A stretch of 33,965 bases of DNA, taken from positions 1 through 33,965 of the forward strand of contig JAGFJK010000072.1 in the NCBI GenBank assembly GCA_024102795.1. Direction: 5' to 3'. The notes beneath the pieces are model-generated. The model was not told the DNA's origin. It worked only from the letters and a program-made list of their open reading frames with translations, and made no database searches. The stretch comes from Pirellulaceae bacterium (GTDB lineage: Bacteria; Planctomycetota; Planctomycetia; Pirellulales; Pirellulaceae). This document shows, piece by piece, positions 1 through 8,578 of the stretch (position 1 is the first letter of the stretch; every line of letters begins with the position of its first letter). The position numbers were made by a program, and so were the translations under genes.

Positions 1-2
1 CC

Positions 3-818
3 GCTGGCTGGCGGGTGTTGGAGGAAGATTCGGCCGAGGGCGTGCGGCGGCAGTTGATCGGCTACGAGGTGGAACCGGGTGTCGAGGTGCAGGCGTACCT
101 GCTGCAACCGGCGGGCAAGTCCGAAGCCAGGCGGCCCGGCGTGGCCGTGTTTCACTCCACCGTGAACTATTCCATACGGCAGCCGGCTGGCATCGAGGGA
201 CAGCCGGAAAAGTTCTTCGGCCTCCGACTGGCGCAGCGCGGCTGCGTCACGCTTTGTCCGCGGAACTTCCTGTGGCCCGACAACCACCGGATCGACACGC
301 GGGGCCAGATGGAACTGTTTCAACAGCGGCACGGCGATTCGCTGGGCATGGCCCGCATGCTGCGCGACTCACAGGTGGCCGTCGATCTGCTGGCCGCGCT
401 GCCCCAGGTCGATCCGCGGCGACTGGGAGCGGTCGGGCATTCGCTGGGCGCCAAGGAAGTGCTGTACCTGGCGGCGTTCGACGAACGGGTGCGAGTCACG
501 GTCAGCAGCGAGGGCGGCGTCGGCACGCGGTTTTCCAACTGGGAGGCCGGCTGGTACCTGGGGCCAGGCGTGCAGCAGCCCGATTTCGGGCACGAGCATC
601 ACGAACTGCTGGCGCTGGCCGCGCCGCGGGCCTTTCTGCTGCTGGGCGGCGACTCGGCGGACGGCGACCGCAGTTGGCCGTTCATCGAGGCCGCCCTGCC
701 CATCTATCGGTTGCACGGCGGCAGACCGCGCGTGGGCCTCTGGAATCATAAACAGGGTCACAGCGTCCCGCCCGAAGCCGAACGGGCGATTTACGACTGG
801 TTTGAAGCCTATCTGTAG
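3..818 (+). CDS. Dienelactone-hydrolase-like alpha/beta hydrolase, 5'-truncated by window edge
   Basis: The reading frame is open to the left edge, so the true start lies outside; a GTG at 15 is possible but the family is usually longer. The protein shows an alpha/beta-hydrolase fold. Counting from the GTG, the nucleophile elbow GHSLG has its serine at about residue 143, a likely acid lies near D213 (LLLGGDSADGD), and the catalytic histidine is at about 249 (QGHSVPPEA), close to the C-terminus. These match the dienelactone hydrolase/acetyl-xylan-esterase-like hydrolases common in planctomycetes. The substrate cannot be read from the sequence. The gene ends at a TAG directly followed by a perfect hairpin (820-838). 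The neighbour on the right is convergent. Confidence 0.8.
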   Translation, partial: AGWRVLEEDSAEGVRRQLIGYEVEPGVEVQAYLLQPAGKSEARRPGVAVFHSTVNYSIRQPAGIEGQPEKFFGLRLAQRGCVTLCPRNFLWPDNHRIDTRGQMELFQQRHGDSLGMARMLRDSQVAVDLLAALPQVDPRRLGAVGHSLGAKEVLYLAAFDERVRVTVSSEGGVGTRFSNWEAGWYLGPGVQQPDFGHEHHELLALAAPRAFLLLGGDSADGDRSWPFIEAALPIYRLHGGRPRVGLWNHKQGHSVPPEAERAIYDWFEAYL

Positions 819-819
819 C

Positions 820-1000
820 CATCACGCTCCGCGTGATGAGCCTTCTGTACGCCGTCTCAGCCGACAACGCGGCAGGACGACAAAGTCCGCACCGAGGAGG
901 CGGTCGGCCAACTCGGATGGAGGCGGCCTTCGAAACGGAGAGTCGGCCGTCAAAGGGATCATCACGCGGAGCGTGATGACTACTTTGCCATCACGCTCCG
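820..1000. repeat. REP-like palindromes, inverted pair plus fragment
   Basis: A perfect 8-bp stem with a 3-nt loop, CATCACGC-TCC-GCGTGATG, lies at 820-838, two bases after the hydrolase stop. Its exact reverse complement lies at 960-978, and a truncated third copy starts at 989. The spacer has no convincing gene. The unit sits between two convergent genes and could act as a bidirectional transcription end, although neither stem has a following T-run. The arrangement resembles REP/REPIN elements. Confidence 0.7.
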
Positions 1001-1012
1001 CCGCGTCGGCCG

Positions 1013-2353
1013 CTACACTCGCGGAATCTCAAAACCCTCCCGCGGCTTGCGGGCGAAGAAGGCCGCGGCCTGCTCGTCGTCCAGGATCTTTTCGGTCTTC
1101 GGGTCCCACTTGACCACGCGGTTCAGGCGGGCGGCGATGGCCGTCAGGTGGCAGGTGTTCATCGCCTGCACATGCGAGTAGACGTCGGAGACCGGCAAGC
1201 CGCCCTCGCGAATGCAGCGGTAGAAGTTGTTCTTGTGCCCCTCGAACGGCTTGCCGTTGTACAGCCGCTGCAGATCCTCCGGCCCGAACTGGCCTTCGTC
1301 CCACTTCTCGTCGATCGGCGCACCCGTGATCTTGCCGCGGTTGACGAACATGCGTCCCTTGGTCCCCTCGAACAGCACGCCGTTGTCGCTGCGGCTGTCG
1401 ACGATCATTTCGGTGCCGTTGGCGAACTTGCACTTCACGGCGAAGTCGTGCGACGTGTTGTAGCTGTCATCCACCGTGGGATAGCCGTCCTCGAACGGCA
1501 CCGGGTGCTTGGCGTCGGTGCCGTCAAACTCGATCGGGCCGGAACCGTCGCCATTTTCGTTGATCGCCCAGAGCGCGATGTCGACATGGTGGGCGCCCCA
1601 GTCGGTGAACTTCCCGCCGGAGTATTCGTACCACCAGCGGAATTCGTAGTGGCACCGCTTCTCGCGGAAATCGACCAGCGGGGCCTGCCCCAGCCAGAAT
1701 TCCCAGTCCAGCTCCTGTGGCGGCGTGGCCACCGGGAACGGGCCGCCGGTCGGGCTGCCGTTGATCCCCACGGTAATCCGCGTGATATCGCCCAGCAGGC
1801 CCTTCTGCACCATGTTCACCGCGCGGAGAAACCGATCCTTGTCGCTGCGCTGCTGCGTGCCGATCAAGAACACCCGGTCGTTGTACTTCTTGCAGGCGTT
1901 GCGGATCAACTGGTTCTCTTCCAGGGTCAGCGTCAGCGGCTTCTGGCAGAACACGTGCTTGCCGGCCTGCAGGGCTTCGACGGCGATCTTCACATGCCAG
2001 TGGTCGGGCGTGACGATGCTGACCACGTCGATATCGTTGCGTTCCAGGACCTGGCGATAGTCCTTGTAGACGTCGGCCTTGCCGCGGCCGATGTTGCCGT
2101 CGTTGTTCGCCCGCTCGGCGTGCCGCGAATCGACGTCGCAGACCGCCAGTATGTCGCCGAAGTTCGCGTGCGCCCGCGCGTCGCCGGTGCCCATGCTGCC
2201 CACGCCGATGCAGCCGATCCGCGGGCGGTCGTTCTTGTCCTGGTTGGCGAACGCCCGGGGACTCCACGCCACGTACGGAACCGTCACACCGGCCACGGCC
2301 GCCGCGGCGGAAGTCTTCAGGAAGTCACGGCGCGAGGAAGAACGCTGTGTCAT
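1013..2353 (-). CDS. Tat-exported Gfo/Idh/MocA-family oxidoreductase
   Basis: This is a 446-residue NAD(P)-dependent oxidoreductase of the Gfo/Idh/MocA family, typically acting on sugars or inositols. The N-terminus carries a twin-arginine signal (SRRDFLK, arginines 8-9, then an Ala/Val-rich stretch to an AFA site near residue 37), so export in a folded state is expected. A Rossmann nucleotide-binding motif GCIGVGSMG follows at about 47-55. The usual EKP motif reads QKP near residue 136, and the conserved histidine region DWGAHHVDIALW is near 251-262. The ATG start is supported by AAAGG seven bases upstream. Planctomycetes carry many paralogues of this exported type, and the substrate is unknown. 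It lies downstream of, and on the same strand as, the ABC exporter, separated by 192 bp with tandem repeats, so it is probably a separate unit. Confidence 0.92.
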   Translation of the reverse strand: MTQRSSSRRDFLKTSAAAAVAGVTVPYVAWSPRAFANQDKNDRPRIGCIGVGSMGTGDARAHANFGDILAVCDVDSRHAERANNDGNIGRGKADVYKDYRQVLERNDIDVVSIVTPDHWHVKIAVEALQAGKHVFCQKPLTLTLEENQLIRNACKKYNDRVFLIGTQQRSDKDRFLRAVNMVQKGLLGDITRITVGINGSPTGGPFPVATPPQELDWEFWLGQAPLVDFREKRCHYEFRWWYEYSGGKFTDWGAHHVDIALWAINENGDGSGPIEFDGTDAKHPVPFEDGYPTVDDSYNTSHDFAVKCKFANGTEMIVDSRSDNGVLFEGTKGRMFVNRGKITGAPIDEKWDEGQFGPEDLQRLYNGKPFEGHKNNFYRCIREGGLPVSDVYSHVQAMNTCHLTAIAARLNRVVKWDPKTEKILDDEQAAAFFARKPREGFEIPRV

Positions 2354-2468
2354 GGGGAAACCTTTCTGTCAGTCGGTCACTCGGTAAGTTCGTGGAACGT
2401 CGCCATCCGCCGTTGGATCAATTCGGATAACCCGGGGGGGAATCGCGGAGCCACCTGCACGGCGCACA

Positions 2469-2528
2469 GGGCCGGCCCACTACCGGGCCGGCCCACAACC
2501 GGGCTGGCCCCCAAACCGGGCCGGTTCC
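2469..2528. repeat. 16-17 bp GC-rich tandem repeat
   Basis: Units GGGCCGGCCCACTACC (2469-2484), GGGCCGGCCCACAACC (2485-2500), GGGCTGGCCCCCAAACC (2501-2517) and a partial GGGCCGGTTCC (2518-2528) follow head to tail. Each unit contains a GGCCGGCC-like palindrome. The array lies 18 bp beyond the permease stop codon, so on the minus strand it would be transcribed right after that gene and could fold into a series of stems. Confidence 0.75.
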
Positions 2529-2545
2529 GATTGTACCACGAATTG

Positions 2546-5080
2546 CTACTCGTAGTGCAGCGCCTCGGTCAGTTCCAGCCTGGCCGCCCGCTCGGCCGGC
2601 AGCCAGGCCGCGGCCAGCACGATCAGCAGCCCGGCGGCCAACCCGCCGACCCACAAGCCGGGCCGCAGCACAAACTCCACCGCGTGTCCCGTCACGGGCA
2701 TGGTCGAAAGATTGATCAGCCAGGCCACGACCACTCCGGCCAGGACGCCCGGCGCCAGCCCGATGCAGCCCATCATCGCCGCCTGGGCGAACACGGTCCG
2801 GCGTACCTGCCGGCGGGTCATTCCCACCACGCGCAGCACGCCCAACTCGCGGGTCTGTTCCAGCACGTTCATGGTCAGCGTGTTCACCACGCCGAACGAG
2901 GCCACGGCCAGACCCAGGACCAGCAGACCCCACAAGGAACCGATCACGCCCGACATCATGCGGTCGATGATTCGCACCAGTTCCGAGAACGATTGCAGCA
3001 GCAACCCCTGCTCGTCGCACAACTGTTCCAGCTCGCGCTCCACCGCGGCCAGCGAGCGGTGGTCGGCCTTGACCACCAGCGCGTCGATGCCCTCCACGCC
3101 CAGCAACCGCCCGGCGACTTCATGGTGCATGTACAAGGTCAGGCCGCCGCCCAGGTAGTCGTTGGCCACGGCGGCCACGCGCATCGGCAGCAGGCCTTGC
3201 CGAGTTTCGACGGGAATCTGGTCGCCCACGCCCAAACCGGTGCGCTGTGCCAGCACGGAACCCAGCACCACCTGGCCGTCACGCAACTGGCCGATCAAGG
3301 TCGACTCGTCCCCGTGCACGAGGTCGAAATACACCTGTTCGGGACGGTGAAACTCGCGGATGATCACCATCACCGGCTGGTCGGCGGCCTGGCCGTTGAG
3401 CAGTTGCAGCGCGTCCAGATCCTCGACGCCCGGGATGGCCGCGATCCGCTCGCGGATCCCTTCGGGCAGGTCGGCCGCCGCCCCGGCCGCCATGTCGGGC
3501 ATCATGGCCCGCACGAAAAAGTCGCCGACGATCGCCTTGCCATACCAGTCCCGGACGTCGTGCACGTTGTCCACCACGGCGCTGGCCAGGCCGATCCCCG
3601 TGCTGATCGCCACAAACAGCACCCCAATGGTCAGCGACGTGCGAACCCGTTGCCGCAACAACTGCCGGCGAGCCAGGCCGCCTTCCACGCGCACGATCCA
3701 GAACAGGCTGGAGGCGACGGCCAGCGACAGCGGTTCGAGCAGCGCGGGCAGCAGGCCGACCGCGCCCAGCAGCAGCAGCACGGCGAAGATTACCGACAGG
3801 TCGATCGGCAGCCAGCCCGCGATGCAGGCGGCCAGTCCGCCGCCCATCGACGCCACCATGGCCAGCCCAGTCCAGCCAATCCAGGCCGGCGGACGATCGA
3901 GGGCGCCCGACGCCACCGCACCCATCCCTTCCAGGGGCGTCAGCCGAGCGGCCATGCGCGCCGGCAGATACGCGCCCAGCAGCGAGACGCCCAGGCCGAA
4001 AGCGCCGGCCAGCAGAATCGTCCAGCCGGACAGTTCCACGGCCGGCAAGCCGGTCTGCATCAGTTGTCCCACGGACGACACTAGCAACTGGCCGCCGCCC
4101 AGCCCCACGCCGATTCCCAGCACGCTCCCCACCAGCCCCATCGCCAGCGCCTCGCGGTACAGCACGCCGGCCACCTGCCGCCGCGTGGCTCCGATCGCTC
4201 GCAGCATGGCCAGTTGCCGCCGCCGTTCGCCCACGTTCATCAGGAACGTATTCATGATCACGAACACGGCCAGCAGCAGCGAGAACGCGGTGGCCAGGCG
4301 CATGCCTTGGTCGGCCGCCACCAGCGTTTCCTCGGCCAGGTTGGTTCGAGTCACCGGATGCTGCAGGCGCACCTCGGCCGGTAACCGCTCGGCCAGTTGC
4401 CGCGACACCTCGGCCTCTTGCTCCGGGTCCTCCAGCACGATCGAGATGCTGTCGATTTTCTCTCCGACGCGGAACCGCGACTGGGCCCGGTCCAGAGTCA
4501 TCAGCAGCAGGCCGCCCTGGGCGACGGCCGAACCACCCCGCGGCTGAAACAGTCCCGCCACTTTCGATCGCCGCAGTCCGGTGCGCGTCAGCAGTCGCAC
4601 TTCGTCGCCCGCCTGGACGCCAAACCGCCGAGCGATGCCGTCGTCCAGCAGGACGTCGGTTCCGGCCGCCAGCGGTTCGCCCGCCGTGAGTTCGTAGTCC
4701 CGCACCTGGCGATCCAGTTCGGGATCCACTCCCAGCGCCATCAGCCGCGCCCGGCCGCCACCCTGCTCCGAGTTGTCCGGGGCGTCCACGTACATGATCG
4801 TATACCGCTGGACCAGCGGCACGGCCAGCTTGACACCGGGCACGTCCCGCACCAGTGCGATCAACTGCTGGTCGAAGCTGCCGCCGCCCACGGCCACGAC
4901 TTCCAGATGGGTCCGGCCGCTGACGGTCTGGAACATCTCGCGATACGCCTGGCGAGTTGTGCGCGTCGCCAGGTTGACCGACACCACGGCCGCCACGCCA
5001 ATCACCACGCTCAGCAACGTCAGGATCGCTCGCCCCGGCCGCTTCCGCAGCTCCTTGAGGCTGAACTTCCAGAGGATCAT
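2546..5080 (-). CDS. ABC transporter permease with two FtsX domains (MacB/LolE-like)
   Basis: This is an 844-residue integral membrane permease. After a cytoplasmic start, a first membrane helix (about 17-37) leads into an extracytoplasmic MacB-type domain (to about 260). Three helices of a first FtsX domain follow (about 270-380), then two further helices (about 400-455), a second extracytoplasmic domain (about 490-710), and a second FtsX triple helix (about 715-835). The motif R(R)xQxxxLRxxGxTRRQV occurs in both FtsX halves (near 290-300 and 760-775), which indicates internal duplication. Proteins of this layout are mechanotransmitting exporters of lipoproteins, peptides or antibiotics. The ATG overlaps the stop of the ATPase gene (ATGA), implying translational coupling. 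No periplasmic adaptor gene is visible nearby, and the cargo is unknown. Confidence 0.93.
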   Translation of the reverse strand: MILWKFSLKELRKRPGRAILTLLSVVIGVAAVVSVNLATRTTRQAYREMFQTVSGRTHLEVVAVGGGSFDQQLIALVRDVPGVKLAVPLVQRYTIMYVDAPDNSEQGGGRARLMALGVDPELDRQVRDYELTAGEPLAAGTDVLLDDGIARRFGVQAGDEVRLLTRTGLRRSKVAGLFQPRGGSAVAQGGLLLMTLDRAQSRFRVGEKIDSISIVLEDPEQEAEVSRQLAERLPAEVRLQHPVTRTNLAEETLVAADQGMRLATAFSLLLAVFVIMNTFLMNVGERRRQLAMLRAIGATRRQVAGVLYREALAMGLVGSVLGIGVGLGGGQLLVSSVGQLMQTGLPAVELSGWTILLAGAFGLGVSLLGAYLPARMAARLTPLEGMGAVASGALDRPPAWIGWTGLAMVASMGGGLAACIAGWLPIDLSVIFAVLLLLGAVGLLPALLEPLSLAVASSLFWIVRVEGGLARRQLLRQRVRTSLTIGVLFVAISTGIGLASAVVDNVHDVRDWYGKAIVGDFFVRAMMPDMAAGAAADLPEGIRERIAAIPGVEDLDALQLLNGQAADQPVMVIIREFHRPEQVYFDLVHGDESTLIGQLRDGQVVLGSVLAQRTGLGVGDQIPVETRQGLLPMRVAAVANDYLGGGLTLYMHHEVAGRLLGVEGIDALVVKADHRSLAAVERELEQLCDEQGLLLQSFSELVRIIDRMMSGVIGSLWGLLVLGLAVASFGVVNTLTMNVLEQTRELGVLRVVGMTRRQVRRTVFAQAAMMGCIGLAPGVLAGVVVAWLINLSTMPVTGHAVEFVLRPGLWVGGLAAGLLIVLAAAWLPAERAARLELTEALHYE

Positions 5081-5775
5081 GCGGGCGACTCCCCTGCCCG
5101 CTCGTCGCTTTCCACCACGCCGTCGCGCAAGCGGATCAGCCGCCGAGCGTAGGCCGCCATCGCCGAGTCGTGCGTGACCATGATCAGCGTCTGCCCCCGC
5201 TGCTCGACCAACTGCCGCAGCAGGCCCATCACGAGCCGGCCGTTGGTCGAGTCGAGATTGCCGGTCGGCTCGTCCGCCAGCACCAGTGCCGGCTCAATCA
5301 CCAGCGCCCGGGCCAAGGCCACCCGCTGCTGCTCGCCGCCGGACAACTGGCTGGGCAGATGACCCTGGCGGGTCGTCATTTCCACCAGGCCCAGCGCCTC
5401 GGACGCTCGGCGCCGAGCCTCCGGGGCGCGCACGCCGTCCAGCTCCAGCGGCAGGGCCACGTTCTCCGCCGCCGTCAGCGTGGGCAGCAGGTTGAACGAC
5501 TGGAATACGAAGCCGATCCGGCGACGGCGAGCCAGCGTGCGGCGATCGTCGTCCATCGTCGCCAGATCGGTCCCTTCCAGCAGCACCTGGCCGCCGGACG
5601 GCAGATCCACGCCTCCCAACAGCGACAGCAGCGTGCTCTTGCCCGACCCCGACGGCCCCATGATGGCGACCAGTTCGCCCCCCCCGATCGCCAGATCCAC
5701 TCCCCGCAGCGCCTCGACCTGCGCCGGGCCGCTGCCATAGGTCTTCTTGAGCTGCCGAGTTTCAATCACGGGCAT
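5077..5775 (-). CDS. ABC transporter ATP-binding protein, LolD/MacB type
   Basis: This ATPase energises the adjacent double-FtsX permease. From the chosen start ([14 protein letters not shown]) it has 232 residues, the usual size for LolD-type subunits. Walker [10 protein letters not shown] is at about 40-48, a Q-loop FQSFNLLP follows, the signature [15 protein letters not shown] and Walker [13 protein letters not shown] come next, and an H-loop histidine sits in MVTHD. The frame is open to 5934, but the residues upstream of 5790 are Arg/Pro-rich and unlike the family, so a start at 5775 (or 5790, adding MVASP) is preferred. Neither has a strong Shine-Dalgarno sequence. The 3' end overlaps the permease start by four bases. 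Confidence 0.93.
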   Translation of the reverse strand: MPVIETRQLKKTYGSGPAQVEALRGVDLAIGGGELVAIMGPSGSGKSTLLSLLGGVDLPSGGQVLLEGTDLATMDDDRRTLARRRRIGFVFQSFNLLPTLTAAENVALPLELDGVRAPEARRRASEALGLVEMTTRQGHLPSQLSGGEQQRVALARALVIEPALVLADEPTGNLDSTNGRLVMGLLRQLVEQRGQTLIMVTHDSAMAAYARRLIRLRDGVVESDERAGESPA

Positions 5776-5890
5776 GGGGCTGGCAACCATCGGCGTGGGA
5801 GGGACCGCCGTGAGGTGAGCCCCGCGAAGCGGCGAAGGACGAGGACAACGGCTGGCAAACGGTCGGGCGGCAGGCCGCGGACGCGCAGCT

Positions 5891-5983
5891 CGGCGTGGAA
5901 CTCCGCCGTTCGCCCATCGAGTTCTACGCCGCACCTTCGTGGAATTCTATCCGTCCGGGCCGGTTGCTCGCAAGGGTCCCCCG
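5891..5983. repeat. Relic sequence shared with 25819-25911
   Basis: This 93-bp stretch aligns nearly colinearly with 25819-25911. Shared blocks are cggcgt-gaact, cgcccayc, tctatccg with GGGCC following, and gtcgcaagggt (here cTcgcaagggt). In one frame both read E-(F/V)-Y-P-x-G-P-x-x-R-K-G. It abuts the palindromic repeat at 5985. It is probably a decayed fragment of a former gene or mobile element; its identity is unknown. Confidence 0.45.
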
Positions 5984-5984
5984 G

Positions 5985-6006
5985 AAAAGGTGTCAGGTAC
6001 CTTTTT
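5985..6006. repeat. Palindromic REP (GGTGTCAGGTACCTTTTT family), left copy
   Basis: The core GGTGTCAGGTACCTTTTT occupies 5989-6006 and is preceded by AAAA. An exact reverse-complement copy lies at 6442-6459, so the pair brackets the RAYT relic in opposite orientation. Further copies lie at 27923, 28089 and (partly) 25570. Confidence 0.85.
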
Positions 6007-6021
6007 GGTTGACCGGGTAAA

Positions 6022-6489
6022 ATGGAGGGCTTTGCGATATTTGAACGGATGATTGTCGTGACGCTGGAACGCTCGCAAATCAAGCTGTTCGCCAATTGTC
6101 GGCTGCCGAATCGCTGGCAGATGGTCGTCAGCCCGGAAGTCGACGGCGAGTTGGGGCGGTTCGGCCAGTGGTTGGGCCTGACGCGCATTCAACGCCATCC
6201 TGCTCATTACCACTCCGCGGGTGACGGCCGCCTGGATCAGGGCCGATCCCTCGTCGCCCTCCTTTGGAATCAATTCGTCGCTCGACCGCTCACCGACAAC
6301 GAGCGGTGGGAAAGGCAACGATCGATTTCCAGAGGCGTGTCCTATGGCGACGAGGCCTGGGTCGCGACTACAGTGCAACGCCTCGGCCTGGAATCTGACG
6401 TGCCGCGATCGCGGGCGGCCCGTAAAATTGCCCAAAGCCCCAAAAAGGTACCTGACACCTTTTCACTGACTGCCCGACTGCCAATTTGA
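6022..6489 (+). pseudogene. Decayed REP-associated tyrosine transposase (RAYT, Y1 family)
   Basis: The 155-codon open frame retains recognisable blocks of a planctomycete RAYT transposase: LPNRWQMVV, then EVDGELGRFGQWL, HYHSAGDG, RLDQGR, and near the C-terminus SRGVSYGDEAWVATTVQRLGLES. In active relatives the first block reads MPNHWHxVV, where the two histidines form the HUH metal site; here they are arginine and glutamine, so catalysis is lost. The N-terminal portion is missing because the frame begins just after the repeat at 5985, and the central part between QGR and the SRG block is deleted. The C-terminus runs through the inverted repeat copy (KKVPDTF). The family assignment rests on remembered motif patterns, not on a search. 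Confidence 0.75.
6442..6464. repeat. Palindromic REP, right (inverted) copy
   Basis: AAAAAGGTACCTGACACC at 6442-6459 is the exact reverse complement of the core at 5989-6006. Together the two bracket the RAYT relic, as expected for REP sequences mobilised by a RAYT. Confidence 0.85.
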
Positions 6490-6594
6490 CAGAGCATTCT
6501 CGCTGGGCGTTCCGTCCTCCGGAGGCTTGGATCGCTCATGCGGACGCGCATAACCTTATGTGCCCCAAGTATTTATGCATTTCGTTACAGGCTT

Positions 6595-6610
6595 TGGCAC
6601 ACCGCTTGCA
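6595..6610 (+). promoter_or_regulatory. Sigma-54 (-24/-12) promoter upstream of groEL1
   Basis: TGGCACACCGCTTGCA matches the sigma-54 consensus TGGCAC-N5-TTGCA/T at every defined position. The invariant GG (6596-6597) and GC (6608-6609) are separated by the required 10 bases. It lies in the plus orientation, 176 bp before the groEL1 start, and would give a leader of roughly 165 nt. No CIRCE inverted repeat is seen between 6490 and 6786. Activity would need an enhancer-binding protein, which is not in this window. Confidence 0.7.
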
Positions 6611-6786
6611 TTAGGGCGGCCCCGACTGACGGTCCGGCTGCCAGGTGTGGCGAGGTCTGCCAGTCGCTCGCTCCGACACCAACGGCTCGAAGGTCCGTGC
6701 CCCAGGCGGGTCGCGCCCCATTCGCGCCGTCCGTTGAGAAATGAAACCGTGTAGGTCCAGGCTCACAGCGACAGGAGAAAAACAAC

Positions 6787-8472
6787 GTGGCAAAGCAAAT
6801 GATCTTTGACGACGTAGCCAGGCAGGCGCTGCTGGCGGGAGTGTCAAAGTTGGCGCGGGCCGTGCGCAGCACGCTGGGCCCGCGCGGCCGGAACGCCGTG
6901 CTGGACAAAGGCTGGGGCTCGCCGCGAGTCACCAAGGACGGCGTGACGGTGGCCGAGGACATCGAGCTGGACGACCCCTACGAGAACCTGGGCGCTCAAC
7001 TGGTGAAGGAAGCCGCCAGCAAGACCAACGACGTGGCCGGCGACGGCACGACGACCGCCACGGTGCTGGCCGAGGCGATTTTCCGCGAAGGGCTGCGGAT
7101 GATCGCGGCCGGCGCCGACCCGATGGCCCTCTCGCGCGGCGTCCACCGGGCCACCGACGCCGTGTCGGAGGCCGTGATCAAGATGGCCACGCCGATCAAC
7201 GAGAAGAACAAGAAGGAGATTCAGCAGGTCGCCACGATCGCCGGCAACAACGATCCGGCGATCGGCCAGGTGCTGGCCGAAGCGTTTCACAAGGTGGGCA
7301 AGGACGGCGTGATCACGGTCGAGGAAGGCCGCGGCAGCGAGACCACGGTGGAGGTGGTCGAGGGCATGCAGTTCGATCGCGGTTTCCTGTCGCCGCACTT
7401 CGTCACCAACCAGGACGAAGTGACCGTGGAACTGCAGGACTGCTACATCCTGCTGTACGAGGAAAAAATCTCCAGCAACAAGAAGCTGATCCCGCTGCTG
7501 GAAGCGATCAGCAAGGCCAACAAGCCGCTGCTGATCCTGGCCGAGGACGTGGAGGGCGAGGCGCTGGCCACGCTGGTCGTGAACAAGATGCGGGGGATTC
7601 TCAGCGTCTGTGCCGTCAAGGCGCCGGGCTACGGCGATCGCCGCAAGGCGATCATGGGCGACATCGCCGTGCTGACCAAGGCTCAGCCGATCTTCAAGGA
7701 CCTGGGTATCGAGCTGGAAAGCGTCAAGCTGTCCGACCTGGGCCGAGCCAAGCGCGTCAAGATCACGTCGGAAGAGACGGTGATCGTGGGCGGAGCGGGC
7801 TCGAAGGCCGACATCGAGGGCCGGGCCGAGCAGATTCGCCGCGAGATTGGCGTGACGGACAGCGAGTACGATCGCGAGAAGTTGCAGGAGCGGCTGGCCA
7901 AGCTGGCCGGCGGTGTCGCGCAGATCAACTGCGGTGCCGCCACTGAGACCGAAATGAAGGAACGCAAGGCGCTGCTCGAAGACGCTCGCGCGGCCACCAA
8001 GGCGGCGCTGGAGGAAGGCATCGTGCCGGGCGGCGGCGTGGCCTTGATCCGCTGCGAGAAGGCCATCGACAAGCTGGAACTGACGGGCGACGAAAAGCTG
8101 GGCGCCACGATCATCCGCAACGTGTTGGATCGCCCCCTGCGGGCCCTGGCCGACAACGCCGGCGCGGACGGGGCCGTCGTGGTCAATCGCGTGCGGCATC
8201 TCAAGGGCAAGAACGACGGCTACAACGCCGACACGGACAGCTACGGCGATCTGCTGGAGGACGGCGTGATCGATCCGGCCAAAGTGGTCCGCACCGCCTT
8301 GCAGAACGCCGCCAGCGTCGCCTCGCTGCTGCTGACCACCGAGTCGCTGATCACCGAGATTCCGAAGGAAGAGGAAGAAGGCGACCATCACGACCACCAC
8401 GACCACGGCATGGGTGGTATGGGTGGCATGGGTGGCATGGGTGGCATGGGTGGCATGGGCGGCATGATGTAA
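6787..8472 (+). CDS. groEL: Chaperonin GroEL, GGM-tailed paralogue
   Basis: This 60-kDa chaperonin subunit (561 residues) forms the double-ring ATP-driven folding chamber in the cytoplasm. It starts with GTG, supported by AGGAG nine bases upstream (6773-6777). The nucleotide-binding motif [11 protein letters not shown] is present near residue 80, the catalytic aspartate lies in [16 protein letters not shown] (about 400), followed by GGGVALIRC. The C-terminus carries the flexible Gly-Gly-Met tail typical of the main housekeeping GroEL. It is preceded by a histidine- and acid-rich insert ([13 protein letters not shown]) not seen in the standard tail. It is the first gene of groEL1-groES-groEL2 and follows a sigma-54-type promoter. 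The order, with GroES second rather than first, differs from the usual groES-groEL operon. Confidence 0.97.
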   Translation: MAKQMIFDDVARQALLAGVSKLARAVRSTLGPRGRNAVLDKGWGSPRVTKDGVTVAEDIELDDPYENLGAQLVKEAASKTNDVAGDGTTTATVLAEAIFREGLRMIAAGADPMALSRGVHRATDAVSEAVIKMATPINEKNKKEIQQVATIAGNNDPAIGQVLAEAFHKVGKDGVITVEEGRGSETTVEVVEGMQFDRGFLSPHFVTNQDEVTVELQDCYILLYEEKISSNKKLIPLLEAISKANKPLLILAEDVEGEALATLVVNKMRGILSVCAVKAPGYGDRRKAIMGDIAVLTKAQPIFKDLGIELESVKLSDLGRAKRVKITSEETVIVGGAGSKADIEGRAEQIRREIGVTDSEYDREKLQERLAKLAGGVAQINCGAATETEMKERKALLEDARAATKAALEEGIVPGGGVALIRCEKAIDKLELTGDEKLGATIIRNVLDRPLRALADNAGADGAVVVNRVRHLKGKNDGYNADTDSYGDLLEDGVIDPAKVVRTALQNAASVASLLLTTESLITEIPKEEEEGDHHDHHDHGMGGMGGMGGMGGMGGMGGMM

Positions 8473-8578
8473 GCCGCTGCGGTCGCGGAACCGGCCGGTG
8501 CCCGTCGCGAGCAGGTGCCCGTAGCGAGACGATTTCCCCACAAACCAGGTTTCAAGTTTCAACGGAAGGATATGTTCG

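Noticed and set aside
1148-4084. 978-codon plus-strand frame opposite the oxidoreductase and permease genes
   Set aside because: It spans two well-supported minus-strand genes and their gap, has His/Gln/Arg-rich composition typical of GC-rich antisense frames, and shows no domain.
5776-5934. N-terminal extension of the ABC ATPase
   Set aside because: The extra residues are Arg/Pro-rich and unlike any LolD-type protein; the family start begins at MPVIETRQ.
6490-6786. CIRCE heat-shock operator upstream of groEL
   Set aside because: No TTAGCACTC-N9-GAGTGCTAA-like inverted repeat is visible.
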